DNA from: an uncultured Myxococcales bacterium
Lineage (GTDB): Bacteria; Myxococcota_A; Polyangia; Polyangiales; Polyangiaceae
Length of the DNA: 64,000 bases
Assembly (NCBI GenBank): GCA_937872925.1
Contig: CALMUT010000198.1
Span: 1 to 64,000, forward strand
Reading direction: 5' to 3'
Shown here: piece after piece, positions 19,018 through 29,060 of the stretch
Numbering within the stretch: the first letter of the stretch is position 1
How the letters are laid out: every line of letters begins with the position of its first letter
Program-made: the position numbers and the translations under genes
The notes under the pieces: model-generated
Seen by the model: the letters and a program-made list of their open reading frames with translations, nothing else
What the model was told of the DNA's origin: nothing
Database searches by the model: none

Positions 19018-21090
19018 ATGACCCAGACCCAAACCACCACGACCAGCGCCGCGCCACCGAGTGCGCGCACCTTCGCGAGCTTCAGCGAAGCCACGAGCTT
19101 CATCTGGTCCGTCGCTGACCTCTTGCGCGGGGACTACAAGCAGGCTGACTACGGCAAGGTGATCTTGCCGTTCACTGTGCTTCGGCGGCTCGACTGCGTG
19201 CTGAAGGACTCGAAGGGCAAGGTGCTCGAGAAGCACAAGGCGCTGAAGGGCGGCAAGATCAAGGACCCGGAGCCGATCCTCAACAAGCTGACGGGCGTCC
19301 CCTTCCACAACGTCTCCAAGCTCGACTTCGAGAGGCTCAAGGACGACCCGAACCACATCGCGCAGAACCTCACCAGCTACGTGAAGGGCTTCAGCCAGAA
19401 CGCTCGGGACATTATCGAGCGGTTCAAGTTTTCGGACCAGATCGCGAAGTTGGACGAGTCGAACCTGCTGTACCTGGTGGTCGGCAAGTTCGCGGAGATC
19501 GATCTGCACCCGAAGCGGGTGCCCAATCACGTGATGGGGTCCATCTTCGAGGAGCTGATTCGGCGGTTCTCGGAGCTCTCGAACGAGACGGCGGGTGAGC
19601 ACTTCACGCCGCGTGAGGTGATTCGGCTTATGGTCAACCTGCTGTTCGTGGAGGACTCGGAGGCGCTGACCAAGCCGGGCATCGTGCGCACGCTCTACGA
19701 TCCGGCGTGCGGGACAGGCGGCATGCTGAGCGTGGCTGAGGAGTACCTGCGGGAGCTGAACCCGAACGCGCGGCTGGAGGTGTTCGGGCAGGAGCTGAAC
19801 GACGAGTCCTACGCCATCTGCAAGGCTGACATGATGATCAAGGGGCAGAACCCCGAGAACATCAAGCGGGGCAACAGCTTCAGCGAGGATGGGCACCCGA
19901 ACCGCAAGGTCGACTACCTGCTCAGCAATCCGCCCTTCGGCGTGGAGTGGAAGAAGGTCGAGAAGGCCGTGCGGGACGAGCACGAGACCCAGGGGCACGC
20001 TGGCCGCTTCGGCGCGGGGCTGCCGCGCATCAACGACGGGTCGTTGCTCTTCTTGCAGCACATGGTCTCCAAGATGAAGCCGGCGGATGCCAAGGCGGGC
20101 GAAGGCGGCAGCCGGCTGGCCATCGTGCTGAACGGCTCGCCGCTGTTCACGGGGGACGCGGGGTCGGGCGAGAGCGAGATCCGTCGCTGGATCATCGAGA
20201 ACGACTGGCTGGAGGCCATCGTCGCGCTGCCGGACCAGCTCTTCTACAACACGGGCATCAACACCTACGTCTGGGTCGTTACGAACAAGAAGCCCAAGGC
20301 TCGGCGGGGCAAGGTCCAGCTCATCAACGGGGTCGGTTACTTCCAGAAGATGAAGAAGAGCCTGGGCAACAAGCGGAACGAACTTTCGCCCGAGCACATC
20401 GACGAGCTGACGCGGATCTGCTGCGACGCCGCCGAGGGCAAGCACTCCAAGATCTTCGACAACGACGACTTCGGCTTCCGCCGCATCGTGGTGGAGCGGC
20501 CGCTGCGCCTGAGCTTTGAGGCCTCGGCCGAACGTCTCGAGTTGCTCCGGGAACAGAAGGCCTTCGGGAACCTCGCCAAGAGCAAGAAGAAGGGGGCGGC
20601 GGGGCAGAAGGAAATCGAGGCCGGAAAGGCTGCCAAGGCGGAGATCATCGACGCGCTCGGGCGCTTGCCGCAGGACAAGGTGTGGAAGAACCGCGACGCC
20701 TTCGAGGCCGAGCTCGACAAGGCGCTTCGCGCGGCCAAGGTGAGGCTCGCTGCCCCGGTGCGAAAGGCGGTATTGGCCGCGCTCTCGGAGCGGGACGAGG
20801 CGGCGGACGTGTGCACCGACGCGAAGGGCAACCCCGAGCCGGACACCGACCTGCGCGACAACGAGAACGTGCCGCTGAAGGAGGACATCCACGAATACTT
20901 CGCACGGGAGGTGCTGCCGCACGTGCCCGATGCGTGGATCGACGAGAGCAAGACCAAGGTCGGCTACGAGATCCCGTTCACCCGACACTTCTACGAGTAC
21001 AAGCCGCTACGCCCGCTCAATGAGATCGAGGCGGACATCCGGAAGCTGGAGGAGGAGATCCAAGGGATGTTGGGGGAGGTGTTGGGGTGA
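19018..21090 (+). CDS. hsdM: Type I restriction-modification DNA methyltransferase subunit M
   Basis: The 690-residue protein is an N6-adenine methyltransferase. The N-terminal helical domain (residues 20-200) includes the VADLLRGDYKQADYGKVILP signature. AdoMet motif I is DPACGTGGML near residue 231 and catalytic motif IV is NPPF near 304. The C-terminal part (from about 520) is charged and longer than in many HsdM proteins. ATG 19018 matches the known family start. It overlaps hsdS by 3 nt, so M and S are coupled. It should assemble as M2S to methylate the site chosen by HsdS, protecting host DNA from HsdR. Confidence 0.95.
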   Translation: MTQTQTTTTSAAPPSARTFASFSEATSFIWSVADLLRGDYKQADYGKVILPFTVLRRLDCVLKDSKGKVLEKHKALKGGKIKDPEPILNKLTGVPFHNVSKLDFERLKDDPNHIAQNLTSYVKGFSQNARDIIERFKFSDQIAKLDESNLLYLVVGKFAEIDLHPKRVPNHVMGSIFEELIRRFSELSNETAGEHFTPREVIRLMVNLLFVEDSEALTKPGIVRTLYDPACGTGGMLSVAEEYLRELNPNARLEVFGQELNDESYAICKADMMIKGQNPENIKRGNSFSEDGHPNRKVDYLLSNPPFGVEWKKVEKAVRDEHETQGHAGRFGAGLPRINDGSLLFLQHMVSKMKPADAKAGEGGSRLAIVLNGSPLFTGDAGSGESEIRRWIIENDWLEAIVALPDQLFYNTGINTYVWVVTNKKPKARRGKVQLINGVGYFQKMKKSLGNKRNELSPEHIDELTRICCDAAEGKHSKIFDNDDFGFRRIVVERPLRLSFEASAERLELLREQKAFGNLAKSKKKGAAGQKEIEAGKAAKAEIIDALGRLPQDKVWKNRDAFEAELDKALRAAKVRLAAPVRKAVLAALSERDEAADVCTDAKGNPEPDTDLRDNENVPLKEDIHEYFAREVLPHVPDAWIDESKTKVGYEIPFTRHFYEYKPLRPLNEIEADIRKLEEEIQGMLGEVLG

Positions 21091-22382
21091 AGCTCAGTCC
21101 TGGAGACCGGCATTCGCCTTGGCGAGGTGACCTCCCGACTTCTTGGCCTATACGGCCCCTGAAGTACTTGGCCAAGCTCGACCTCCACAAGCTACCCGAA
21201 TCTACAGATGCCGATTACTCGTTTCGCTATGTCGATATCTCAAGCGTCACGTCACTCGGTCAGATCGTGCCGTCGGACCCCATTCGCTTTGGCGATTCTC
21301 CCTCGCGCGCCCGCAAGATTCCGCGTGCTGGTGACACCATCGTGTCGACAGTGCGAACGTACTTGAAAGCAATCGCACACTTCGACGAAGTGCCAACGGA
21401 TGTCGTCTGCTCGACGGGTTTTTGCGTCGTCACTCCCGGCGATGATGTGCACGCCCGCTTCCTCTACCACTGGCTGCGGTCTGACCACATGGTCGACGAG
21501 ATTTGCGCCCGGTCGGTTGGAGTCAGCTATCCGGCGATCAATCCATCCGACTTCGCTGGATTGCCCACGCCTGCTCCCGCGCTGGAGATCCAACGCGCCA
21601 TCGCCTCCTTCCTCGACCGCAAGACCGCCGCCATCGATGCGCTGATCGAGAAGAAGGAGCGGCTCATCGAGCTGCTTCAGGAGAAGCGCCAGGCCCTCAT
21701 CACCCAAGCAGTGACCAAAGGCCTCGACCCCACCGTGCCCATGAAAGACTCGGGCATCGAATGGCTGGGGGAGATTCCGAAGCATTGGAAGGTGACGCGA
21801 TTCCGTCGGTTTTGCGCCCTGTCGCAGGGCCTTCAGATCCCTCGCGAAGAGCGCTTCAGCGAGCCTGGACCGAGGCGAGCCCGATACATCACAGTTCAGT
21901 CGCTGAATGCGGGCGCGGATTTCAACGGATGGGAGTACATCGAAAATCCACCGGCACGAGTGCGCTGCACCTTCGATGACATTTTGATGGCAAGAACGGG
22001 CGCGACCGGAGAAGTGATCAGTGGCGTCGACGGCGCGTTCCACAACAACTTCTTCAAAGTCCAACTACAGGGCAGCTCAATGTCGAAAGAGTACGCAGTC
22101 GCGCTGCTGCGTTGCCCACGCGTAAAGGAACATTTGCTCATGCTGGCGGGGACCACAACCATCCCCGATCTCAATCATGACGAGTTTCTCGACACTCCAG
22201 TTGTCCTGCCGCCTCAGTCCGAGCAAAACGCAATCGCGCGCCATGCCAAGAAGACAGAAGACGACTTCGAACTCCTTGTGCGGATGTCCGAGCAGTCCAT
22301 CGGCGCCTTGCGCGAGTACCGCCAAGCCCTGATCACCGCCGCCGTCACCGGCAAGATCGATGTCGGCGAGGAAGCGGCATGA
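21087..22382 (+). CDS. hsdS: Type I restriction-modification specificity subunit S
   Basis: The 431-residue HsdS starts at GTG 21087, overlapping the hsdM stop. It has two target recognition domains (about 10-150 and 225-360). Each is followed by a conserved helix, the central one carrying FLDRKTAAIDALIEKKERL and the linker SGIEWLGEIPKHWKV, and the distal one SIGALREYRQALITAAV. The two TRDs differ from each other, so a bipartite asymmetric target is expected. The gene overlaps the downstream DUF262 gene by 4 nt, which places that gene inside the R-M operon. Confidence 0.95.
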   Translation: MKLSPGDRHSPWRGDLPTSWPIRPLKYLAKLDLHKLPESTDADYSFRYVDISSVTSLGQIVPSDPIRFGDSPSRARKIPRAGDTIVSTVRTYLKAIAHFDEVPTDVVCSTGFCVVTPGDDVHARFLYHWLRSDHMVDEICARSVGVSYPAINPSDFAGLPTPAPALEIQRAIASFLDRKTAAIDALIEKKERLIELLQEKRQALITQAVTKGLDPTVPMKDSGIEWLGEIPKHWKVTRFRRFCALSQGLQIPREERFSEPGPRRARYITVQSLNAGADFNGWEYIENPPARVRCTFDDILMARTGATGEVISGVDGAFHNNFFKVQLQGSSMSKEYAVALLRCPRVKEHLLMLAGTTTIPDLNHDEFLDTPVVLPPQSEQNAIARHAKKTEDDFELLVRMSEQSIGALREYRQALITAAVTGKIDVGEEAA

Positions 22383-24730
22383 GCGAGGTTCATCGCATTG
22401 ACGGTCAGGCTCGAACCGTGCGTCAGCTTCTCGACGGCGCTCGCTACACCATCGACTTCTACCAGCGCGAGTACGCATGGCAGGAACGCCAAGTACGTGA
22501 GCTCCTCGACGACCTGACCGGGAAGTTCCAAGACTTCTACGAAGAAGGGCACGAGCGAAACCAGGTCGCTTCGTACGGGCACTATTTTCTCGGCTCGGTC
22601 GTGATCAGCAACAAGCGCGCCCAGAAGTTCATCGTGGATGGCCAGCAGCGGTTGACGACGCTCTCGCTGTTACTCATCTACTTGCACCACCTCCAGAAAG
22701 ACCGCGAGGACAAGGTTCCGGTCGAGACGCTGATCTTCAGCTCGAAGTACGGGCAGCGCAGCTTCAACCTGGACGTGGAGGACCGCGTAGCCTGCATGGA
22801 CAAGCTTTTTGCCGGAGAAACTTTCGACCCCGAAGGGGCCAACGAGTCGGTTCGCAACATTGCGGCGCGCTACCAGACCATCACGGAGCACTTCCCCGAA
22901 GAAGTCGCCGAGCGAGCGCTACCCTTCTTCACGGACTGGCTGCTGGAGAACGTGCACCTGGTCGAAATCGAGGCGTACTCGGATGAAGACGCCTACACGA
23001 TCTTCGAGACGATGAATGACCGTGGCCTGTCCCTCAGCTTGCCGGAGATGCTGAAAGGCTACGTGCTGGCGAACATCCAGACCGAAGCGAAGCAGCGCGA
23101 GGTCAACACGCTCTGGAAGCAGCGCATGCAGCAACTCAAGGAGGTCGGGAACGAAGAGGACGTCGACTTCTTCAAGAACTGGCTGCGCGCCCGCCACGCG
23201 GAATCCATCCGGCCGGGCAACAAGGGCGCGGAGAACCGAGACTACGAGCGTATTGGTTCCGAGTTCCATCGCTGGGTTCGAGACCAGCGAGACAAGCTGC
23301 AGCTGAACGGCAGCGACAGCTTCGTGCGCCTCGTCAGTCGTGACTTGGACTTCTACGCCCGGCAAACACTGCGCATTCGCAGCGCGGCCTTCAAGCTCAC
23401 CGACGGCCTCGAGTCCATTCGCTACAACGAAGACCGGGGCTTCACGACGCAAACCCAGGTCCTACTGTCCGCGCTCTCCCCGGATGATTCCCCGGACGTC
23501 ATCAAGGCGAAGCTCGCGGTCGTTTCCGACTACCTCGACATATGGTTCACCCGGCGCGTCTGGGGCTCTCGCTCCACGGCACAGCGTACCGTGCGCTACG
23601 GCCTCTTCAATCTCTCCAAGGCCTTACGGGACAAGAGCGTGCCGGAGCTAGCGACGCACCTCCGGGGACTTTTGGACGAAGAGCAGGACACGTTCGCCAA
23701 GCATCCGGACTTGAGAGCGCACACCCAGAACTTTTATCAAGTGCGCCACATCCTGGCGCGACTGTCCCGCTGGGTGGATGAGCAATGTGGGGTCGCGTCT
23801 CACTACGAAGACTACACGGCCGGGGGCAAGGGCAAGCCGTTCGAGGTCGAGCACATTTGGCCGGACATGCACGACCGTTTCAGGGAGTGGTTCCCGCACC
23901 CGAGTGACTTCGAGCGGGCCCGGAACCGCATCGGTGGGCTGGTGCTACTGCAGCAAGGCCACAATCAGAGCCTCGGCGCCCTGCCCTACGAAAAGAAGCG
24001 CGACGCCTACGTGGCGCACGGTCAGAGCCTCCTGACACGGAGCCTCCATCCCCTGGCCTACCAGAACAACCCGGCGTTCAACGCTTTCATTGAGCGGACT
24101 GGGTTGGAATTCCGACCGGTCGATCAATTCGACCCTGCGGCCCAGCAGGAGCGGCAGGAGCTCTACCTCCGAATAGCGGAGTGGGTATGGAATCCTTCAC
24201 GTCTTGACCTGGACGGTGTGAAGCCCCCCACCCACGAGCCCTTGCTAGAGCCGGAGGAACAGAGTGAGCTGAAGGTCGAGAAGTCAGTGCGCTACGAGCT
24301 TCGAAAAGCGTTCTTCACCGAGCTGATCGAGCGGGCGAAAGCACAGGCTCAACCGCACGGACATCTCTCGCCGACCATGTACAGCTGGCTCGGCGCGCGT
24401 CAGGACGGGTTCTGGTGGAACTACGCCGTCACACAGGACGCGACGCGAGTGTGCCTCGACATCTCGACATTCGGGCGAGAGAAGAACAAGGCACTCTTCG
24501 ACCAGATCGCGGTCAAGAAGAAGGACATCGAGGCCGCGTTCGGAGGGAAGCTCGACTGGCTTCGAATGGACGACAAGAAGGGCAGTCAGATTTCGGTGAC
24601 CCTGCCGGGCGGCTACGTCGACGAGACCCAGCGGACCAAAACAGTCACCACGGCCGTCCAGACGATGGCGAAATTCTACGCCGCCATCAGGGAGCACGCG
24701 CTCGGAGCGAAAAAGGCGGTAGGGCTGTGA
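22379..24730 (+). CDS. DUF262/DUF1524 GmrSD-like restriction protein
   Basis: The 783-residue protein has an N-terminal DUF262 domain (ParB/Srx-like NTPase fold) with FYQREYAWQERQVRELLDDL at residues 22-41 and the signature DGQQRLTTL near residue 86. A DUF1524 HNH-type nuclease motif (FEVEHIWPDMH) sits near residue 490. The C-terminal 150 residues look like a DUF5655-type domain (FWWNYAVTQDATRVCLDIS). This is the layout of fused GmrSD type IV enzymes that attack modified phage DNA. It is embedded between hsdS and hsdR with 4-nt overlaps on both sides, so it is co-expressed with the type I system. Such a pair could restrict both unmodified and modified invaders. Confidence 0.88.
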   Translation: MSEVHRIDGQARTVRQLLDGARYTIDFYQREYAWQERQVRELLDDLTGKFQDFYEEGHERNQVASYGHYFLGSVVISNKRAQKFIVDGQQRLTTLSLLLIYLHHLQKDREDKVPVETLIFSSKYGQRSFNLDVEDRVACMDKLFAGETFDPEGANESVRNIAARYQTITEHFPEEVAERALPFFTDWLLENVHLVEIEAYSDEDAYTIFETMNDRGLSLSLPEMLKGYVLANIQTEAKQREVNTLWKQRMQQLKEVGNEEDVDFFKNWLRARHAESIRPGNKGAENRDYERIGSEFHRWVRDQRDKLQLNGSDSFVRLVSRDLDFYARQTLRIRSAAFKLTDGLESIRYNEDRGFTTQTQVLLSALSPDDSPDVIKAKLAVVSDYLDIWFTRRVWGSRSTAQRTVRYGLFNLSKALRDKSVPELATHLRGLLDEEQDTFAKHPDLRAHTQNFYQVRHILARLSRWVDEQCGVASHYEDYTAGGKGKPFEVEHIWPDMHDRFREWFPHPSDFERARNRIGGLVLLQQGHNQSLGALPYEKKRDAYVAHGQSLLTRSLHPLAYQNNPAFNAFIERTGLEFRPVDQFDPAAQQERQELYLRIAEWVWNPSRLDLDGVKPPTHEPLLEPEEQSELKVEKSVRYELRKAFFTELIERAKAQAQPHGHLSPTMYSWLGARQDGFWWNYAVTQDATRVCLDISTFGREKNKALFDQIAVKKKDIEAAFGGKLDWLRMDDKKGSQISVTLPGGYVDETQRTKTVTTAVQTMAKFYAAIREHALGAKKAVGL

Positions 24731-27711
24731 GCGCCAAGACGAAGGAAATCCACTTTGAGGACGCCATCGAGGCGCACTTGGTGGAGCATGGCGGCTGGCA
24801 AAAGGGCACTGCCACCGACTTCAGCCCCGAGCTGGCGCTGGAGCGGAAGCACGTCTTCGCGTTCATTGAAGCCACGCAGCCTGAATTGTGGACGGAGCTT
24901 CGGAAACAACACGGCAACAGTCTCGAGCAGACGCTGCTGGACTGGCTCACCAAGGCGCTCGACCAGCGCGGAACGCTGGACGTGCTCAGGCACGGGTTCA
25001 AGTTCTACGGAAAGAAGATCGATCTCGCCTACTTCAAGCCCGCTCACAGTCTGAACCCCGAAGTGCTGGCGCTCTACGAGAAGAACCGCCTGGTCGTGAC
25101 GCGGCAGGTGAAGTTCAACCCGGCGTCGGAGGAGAGCATCGACATGCTCCTCAGCCTTAACGGGCTGCCCATCGCCACCGTCGAGCTCAAAAACCCCATG
25201 ACCGGGCAGACGGTCGAGCACGCGAAGCGCCAGTACAAGAAGCGGGACCAGAAGCTCAAGCTCTTTCAATTCAAGAAGCGAGCGCTCGTTCATTTCGCGG
25301 TCGATCCGGATCTGGTGTCCATGACCACCCGTTTGTCGGGGAATCAAACCACCTTTCTGCCCTTCAACAAGGGCGATAGCGGCGGCGCGGGCAACCCGCA
25401 AAACCCAAGCGGTTATCGCACGGCCTACCTCTGGGAGGAGGTGTGGCAACGGGATAGCTTCCTGGATGTGGTCGGCCGGTTCATCCACCTCCTGGCCGAA
25501 GAGAAGTGGATCGACGGAAAGCGCACCACCAAAGAGACGATGGTGTTCCCTCGGTATCACCAACTGGATGTCGTGCGAAGGCTCGAGGCGGCCAGCCGGA
25601 GTGACGGCGCGGGGGCGAGCTACCTGGTTCAGCACTCCGCCGGCAGCGGCAAGAGCAACTCCATCGCCTGGCTCGCCCACCGGCTGAGTGAGCTCCACGA
25701 CAGCGAGGACAAGAAAGTCTTCGACTCTGTGGTGGTCGTCACCGACCGACGCGTGCTCGACCGGCAGCTCCAGGACACGATCTACCAGTTTGAGCACAAG
25801 CAGGGCGTGGTCGAGCCCATCGACAGCGACTCAGGCCAGCTGGCGGCGGCACTCGCCAAAGGCACGCCCATCGTCATCACCACGTTGCAGAAATTCCCCT
25901 TCGTCACGGGAAAGATCGGAGAGCTGCCGAACCGGCGCTACGCGGTGATCGTGGACGAAGCCCACAGCTCCCAGACTGGTGAAGCCGCTCGCGGCATGAA
26001 GGAAGTGCTGGCGCCAAAGTCGCTTGAGGAGGCCGAGGACACCGACCCGGCCGACGAGGACTACGAGGATCGCATCCTCGAGGTCATGGCCTCGCGCGGC
26101 AAGCAGCCGAACCTGAGCTTCTTCGCGTTCACTGCCACGCCCAAAGCCAAGACGTTGGAGCTGTTCGGGACACCCGACGGCGAAGGCATGCCCCGGCCGT
26201 TTCACCTGTACTCCATGCGCCAGGCTATCGAGGAGGGATTCATCCTCGACGTCTTGAGGCACTACACGACGTACAAGACGTTCTATCGGTTGGCGAAGCA
26301 GATCGACGACGACCCGGAGGTTCCGAAGCGCCAGGCCGCCCGCTCGCTCGCCCGTTTTATGAGCCTGCACCCCCACAACGTGGCGCAGAAGACGGAGGTC
26401 ATGGTCGAGCACTTCCTTCAGAGAGTGCGCCACAAGATCGACGGCCGGGCGAAGGCAATGGTCGTCACCAGCTCTCGCCTCCACGCGGTGCGCTATAAGC
26501 AGTCGTTCGACAAGTACATTCGGGAGCACGGCTACCAAGAGCTGCTCCGCGCGCTGGTTGCTTTCTCTGGGACCGTGCGAGACCCCGACAGCGGGCTCGA
26601 GTTCACCGAGCCGGGCATGAACGAGGGCATCAGCGAGAAGCAGCTTCGAGAGCGATTTGCCACCGACGAGTTCCAGGTCTTGCTCGTGGCGAACAAATAC
26701 CAGACCGGGTTCGACCAGCCGCTCCTGCACACGATGTACGTGGATAAGCGCCTCTCGGGCGTGCAAGCGGTCCAGACCCTCTCGCGCCTGAACCGCATCC
26801 ATCCCGGCAAGACCGACACCTTCGTGCTCGACTTCGTGAACGACGCTGACGAAATCGAGCGGTCATTCCAGCCCTACTACGAGGGCACCAGCGTCTCCGA
26901 GCGCGCGGACCCGCAGGAGCTGTACCGCCTGCAGCACGAGCTCGATGCGGCCCAGGTCTATCTGGAGCCCGAGGTCGAGGGGTTCTGCCGCTACTTCTAC
27001 GCCCCGAAGCACCAGCAGACCGTCCGAGACCAGGCGGAGATGAACCACTTTCTCGATCCCGGCGTGGACCGCTTCAAGGCGCTGGATGCCGACCTGCAGG
27101 AAGACTTCCGGGGCAAGCTCACGGCGTTCGTCCGGCTGTATGCGTTTTTGTCCCAGGTGATGCCCTTCGCCGACCAGGATCTGGAGAAGCGCTACTCCTT
27201 CGGCCGCTATCTCCTGACGAAGCTCTCCCGGCCAGAGAAGTCCGGCGTGATCGACATCGATGACGACGTAGCCCTTCGCTACTACCGCCTGCAGAAGCTC
27301 CGCGAGGGAAGCATCGTGCTCACCGTAGCGGACGGCGGCGTGGTCAAAGGCCTGACCGACGTCGGGACCCGAGCGGCCACCGATGACAAGGCCAAGCTCT
27401 CCGAGATCATCGAAGTCCTGAACGACCGCTTCGGCACGGACTTCACGCCCGCTGACCAGCTGTTCTTCGAGCAGGTGATCGAACAGGCCAAGAGCGACGG
27501 CGAAATGGTCCAGCAAGCCCAGGCCAACGACCTCGAAAACTTCTCCCTCGCCGCCCGCCAGAAGGTCCAAGATCTGATGATCGCTCGCCTCGAGGACAAC
27601 GAAGACATCGTCACGAAGTACCTGAACGAAGAAGATTTCAGGAACGTGGCGTTTGGGGAGCTGGTGAAGAGGATTTATGAGGAAGTGCGGCGGGCGGCGA
27701 CGGGGGGCTGA
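24727..27711 (+). CDS. hsdR: Type I restriction endonuclease/translocase subunit R
   Basis: This is a 994-residue HsdR. The frame is open further upstream, but the GTG at 24727 overlaps the previous stop and gives the expected N-terminus (KEIHFEDAIEAHLVEHGGW). The PD-(D/E)xK nuclease is at about 135-160 (LPIATVELKN). The SF2 motor follows: Walker A QHSAGSGKSN near residue 301, DEAH (VIVDEAHSSQTG) near 410, FAFTATPKAKT near 465, and motifs V/VI (YQTGFDQPLLHTM, AVQTLSRLNR) near 660-685. The C-terminal part is the helical HsdM-contacting domain. It should translocate DNA from unmethylated sites and cut at a distance. Confidence 0.95.
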   Translation: MSAKTKEIHFEDAIEAHLVEHGGWQKGTATDFSPELALERKHVFAFIEATQPELWTELRKQHGNSLEQTLLDWLTKALDQRGTLDVLRHGFKFYGKKIDLAYFKPAHSLNPEVLALYEKNRLVVTRQVKFNPASEESIDMLLSLNGLPIATVELKNPMTGQTVEHAKRQYKKRDQKLKLFQFKKRALVHFAVDPDLVSMTTRLSGNQTTFLPFNKGDSGGAGNPQNPSGYRTAYLWEEVWQRDSFLDVVGRFIHLLAEEKWIDGKRTTKETMVFPRYHQLDVVRRLEAASRSDGAGASYLVQHSAGSGKSNSIAWLAHRLSELHDSEDKKVFDSVVVVTDRRVLDRQLQDTIYQFEHKQGVVEPIDSDSGQLAAALAKGTPIVITTLQKFPFVTGKIGELPNRRYAVIVDEAHSSQTGEAARGMKEVLAPKSLEEAEDTDPADEDYEDRILEVMASRGKQPNLSFFAFTATPKAKTLELFGTPDGEGMPRPFHLYSMRQAIEEGFILDVLRHYTTYKTFYRLAKQIDDDPEVPKRQAARSLARFMSLHPHNVAQKTEVMVEHFLQRVRHKIDGRAKAMVVTSSRLHAVRYKQSFDKYIREHGYQELLRALVAFSGTVRDPDSGLEFTEPGMNEGISEKQLRERFATDEFQVLLVANKYQTGFDQPLLHTMYVDKRLSGVQAVQTLSRLNRIHPGKTDTFVLDFVNDADEIERSFQPYYEGTSVSERADPQELYRLQHELDAAQVYLEPEVEGFCRYFYAPKHQQTVRDQAEMNHFLDPGVDRFKALDADLQEDFRGKLTAFVRLYAFLSQVMPFADQDLEKRYSFGRYLLTKLSRPEKSGVIDIDDDVALRYYRLQKLREGSIVLTVADGGVVKGLTDVGTRAATDDKAKLSEIIEVLNDRFGTDFTPADQLFFEQVIEQAKSDGEMVQQAQANDLENFSLAARQKVQDLMIARLEDNEDIVTKYLNEEDFRNVAFGELVKRIYEEVRRAATGG

Positions 27712-28880
27712 TGCGTTCCCGCCGCGATACGAACCCTCTGTTTCGTGAGGGCGACCTGCACGCCTGGCTTGGAGCCAGGCTTCAGCAGGCACTCCACGAA
27801 GCCGACGCCCTCGTCGAGGACGCCCTGCTTGCAACACCGATGGACGACCTGGTCGACACCATTGCTGCACGGCACGAAGTCACCATGGTCGCGCTCGACC
27901 GGGAGGCAATCGCAGTCGTTGACCAAGGCGACGTCCGGATGCCGATGAACGATTTCGGACGGGAATTCGTTGGGCACATGCACGGCGTGGAGTTCTCCGT
28001 GCCGTTCACCGGGGACGCTGAACTCTTTCGGTATCAGGGCTCTACGTGGACTTCCATGCATCCGCGAGCGAACGTCCGTGCTGGAGAGCTGTTCATCTCA
28101 GTTGTCACCGAGGAGAAAGACGCCGAGCAAGTCAAACAAAAACTCCGGCGAGAGCTGGACTTGATTCAGCAATGGCTTGGTGGCGTAACCCCAGTGGTGT
28201 CGGAGTATGGGCAGAAGTTGCCGAGGGAGTTGCGCACGCGGCTCGAAACTCGCAAGAAGCGCATCTTGGAGAGAAAGGGTCTGGTAGAGAACCTCGGATT
28301 CCCAGTACGACCGCGCGGCCAACACGCCATTGCCGTGCCCATCGCTCGAAAACGCATCGTTCCAGCGTTGCCCGCCGCCCCGCGCGGCGGGTTCGAGCCG
28401 GAACCGGCTCTTTCAGAAGCGGACTACGCCGCGATCCTGGGCGTCATGCAGCAGATGGCGCTCGTAGTCGAACGCAATCCGGGCAGCTTCGCCAACGCGG
28501 ACGAGGAGACAATCCGTACTCATTTCCTGGTTGGGCTGAACGGTCAGTTCGAGGGTGCTGCGACGGGCGAGACTTTCAATGGGAACGGAAAGACGGACAT
28601 CTTGATCCGTGTACAGGGGAAGAACGTCTTCATCGCGGAATGCAAGTTCTGGAAGGGCCCCGAGAGTCTCTCCAAGACCATCGATCAGCTCATGGGATAT
28701 CTGAGCTGGCGAGACACGAAGTGCGCAATTGTCGTGCTATCGCGCGACACGCAGTTGTCCACCGTGCTCGCAAAGGTACCCGATGTTGTACGAAGCCACT
28801 CGTTGTTCAAGCGCGAGAACCCGACCGGCGAGGCAACGTGGTTTCGAGCGGTGCTCCAACACCCTGAAAAGCGCTCGTGA
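27711..28880 (+). CDS. Mrr-like restriction-endonuclease-fold protein
   Basis: The 389-residue protein has its ATG overlapping the hsdR stop by one base. Residues 1-230 are unfamiliar and include a helical segment (EKDAEQVKQKLRRELDLIQQ). The C-terminal 150 residues hold a clear PD-(D/E)xK pattern: NGNGKTDILIRVQGKNVFIAECKFWKG, broken as GKTDILIR (Asp) then FIAECKFWKG (ExK). A long helix and CAIVVLSRD follow. This matches Mrr/RecB-like nuclease domains. As the last gene of the R-M operon it is probably an accessory nuclease of this restriction locus; substrate unknown. Confidence 0.7.
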   Translation: MRSRRDTNPLFREGDLHAWLGARLQQALHEADALVEDALLATPMDDLVDTIAARHEVTMVALDREAIAVVDQGDVRMPMNDFGREFVGHMHGVEFSVPFTGDAELFRYQGSTWTSMHPRANVRAGELFISVVTEEKDAEQVKQKLRRELDLIQQWLGGVTPVVSEYGQKLPRELRTRLETRKKRILERKGLVENLGFPVRPRGQHAIAVPIARKRIVPALPAAPRGGFEPEPALSEADYAAILGVMQQMALVVERNPGSFANADEETIRTHFLVGLNGQFEGAATGETFNGNGKTDILIRVQGKNVFIAECKFWKGPESLSKTIDQLMGYLSWRDTKCAIVVLSRDTQLSTVLAKVPDVVRSHSLFKRENPTGEATWFRAVLQHPEKRS

Positions 28881-29060
28881 CGGTGATGGTCTTCAACGTT
28901 CCCCGTCGAAGAGACCCCTGATGTTGTCGGCTGTGCCGGCGCGCGGCCCGGGCTAGCCGCAGTTCGCATCCACCTCGCGGACGCGACCCGTCCGCCCAGC
29001 GCTTCGGAATACCCAAGCGACCCGCGGGCGTTCTCAGCACACAGGCCGGTGCCACACAGC

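Noticed and set aside
19000-20988. 662-residue minus-strand ORF opposite hsdM
   Set aside because: It is the GC-skewed antisense shadow of hsdM. Composition is Arg/Val/Leu-rich with no motif, while hsdM has all methyltransferase motifs.
24415-24726. Upstream extension of hsdR
   Set aside because: The extension lies inside the DUF262 gene in another frame and is Arg-rich; GTG 24727 gives the family N-terminus.
25831-27870. Long minus-strand ORFs opposite hsdR
   Set aside because: Antisense shadows of hsdR; no starts with supporting RBS and no domains.
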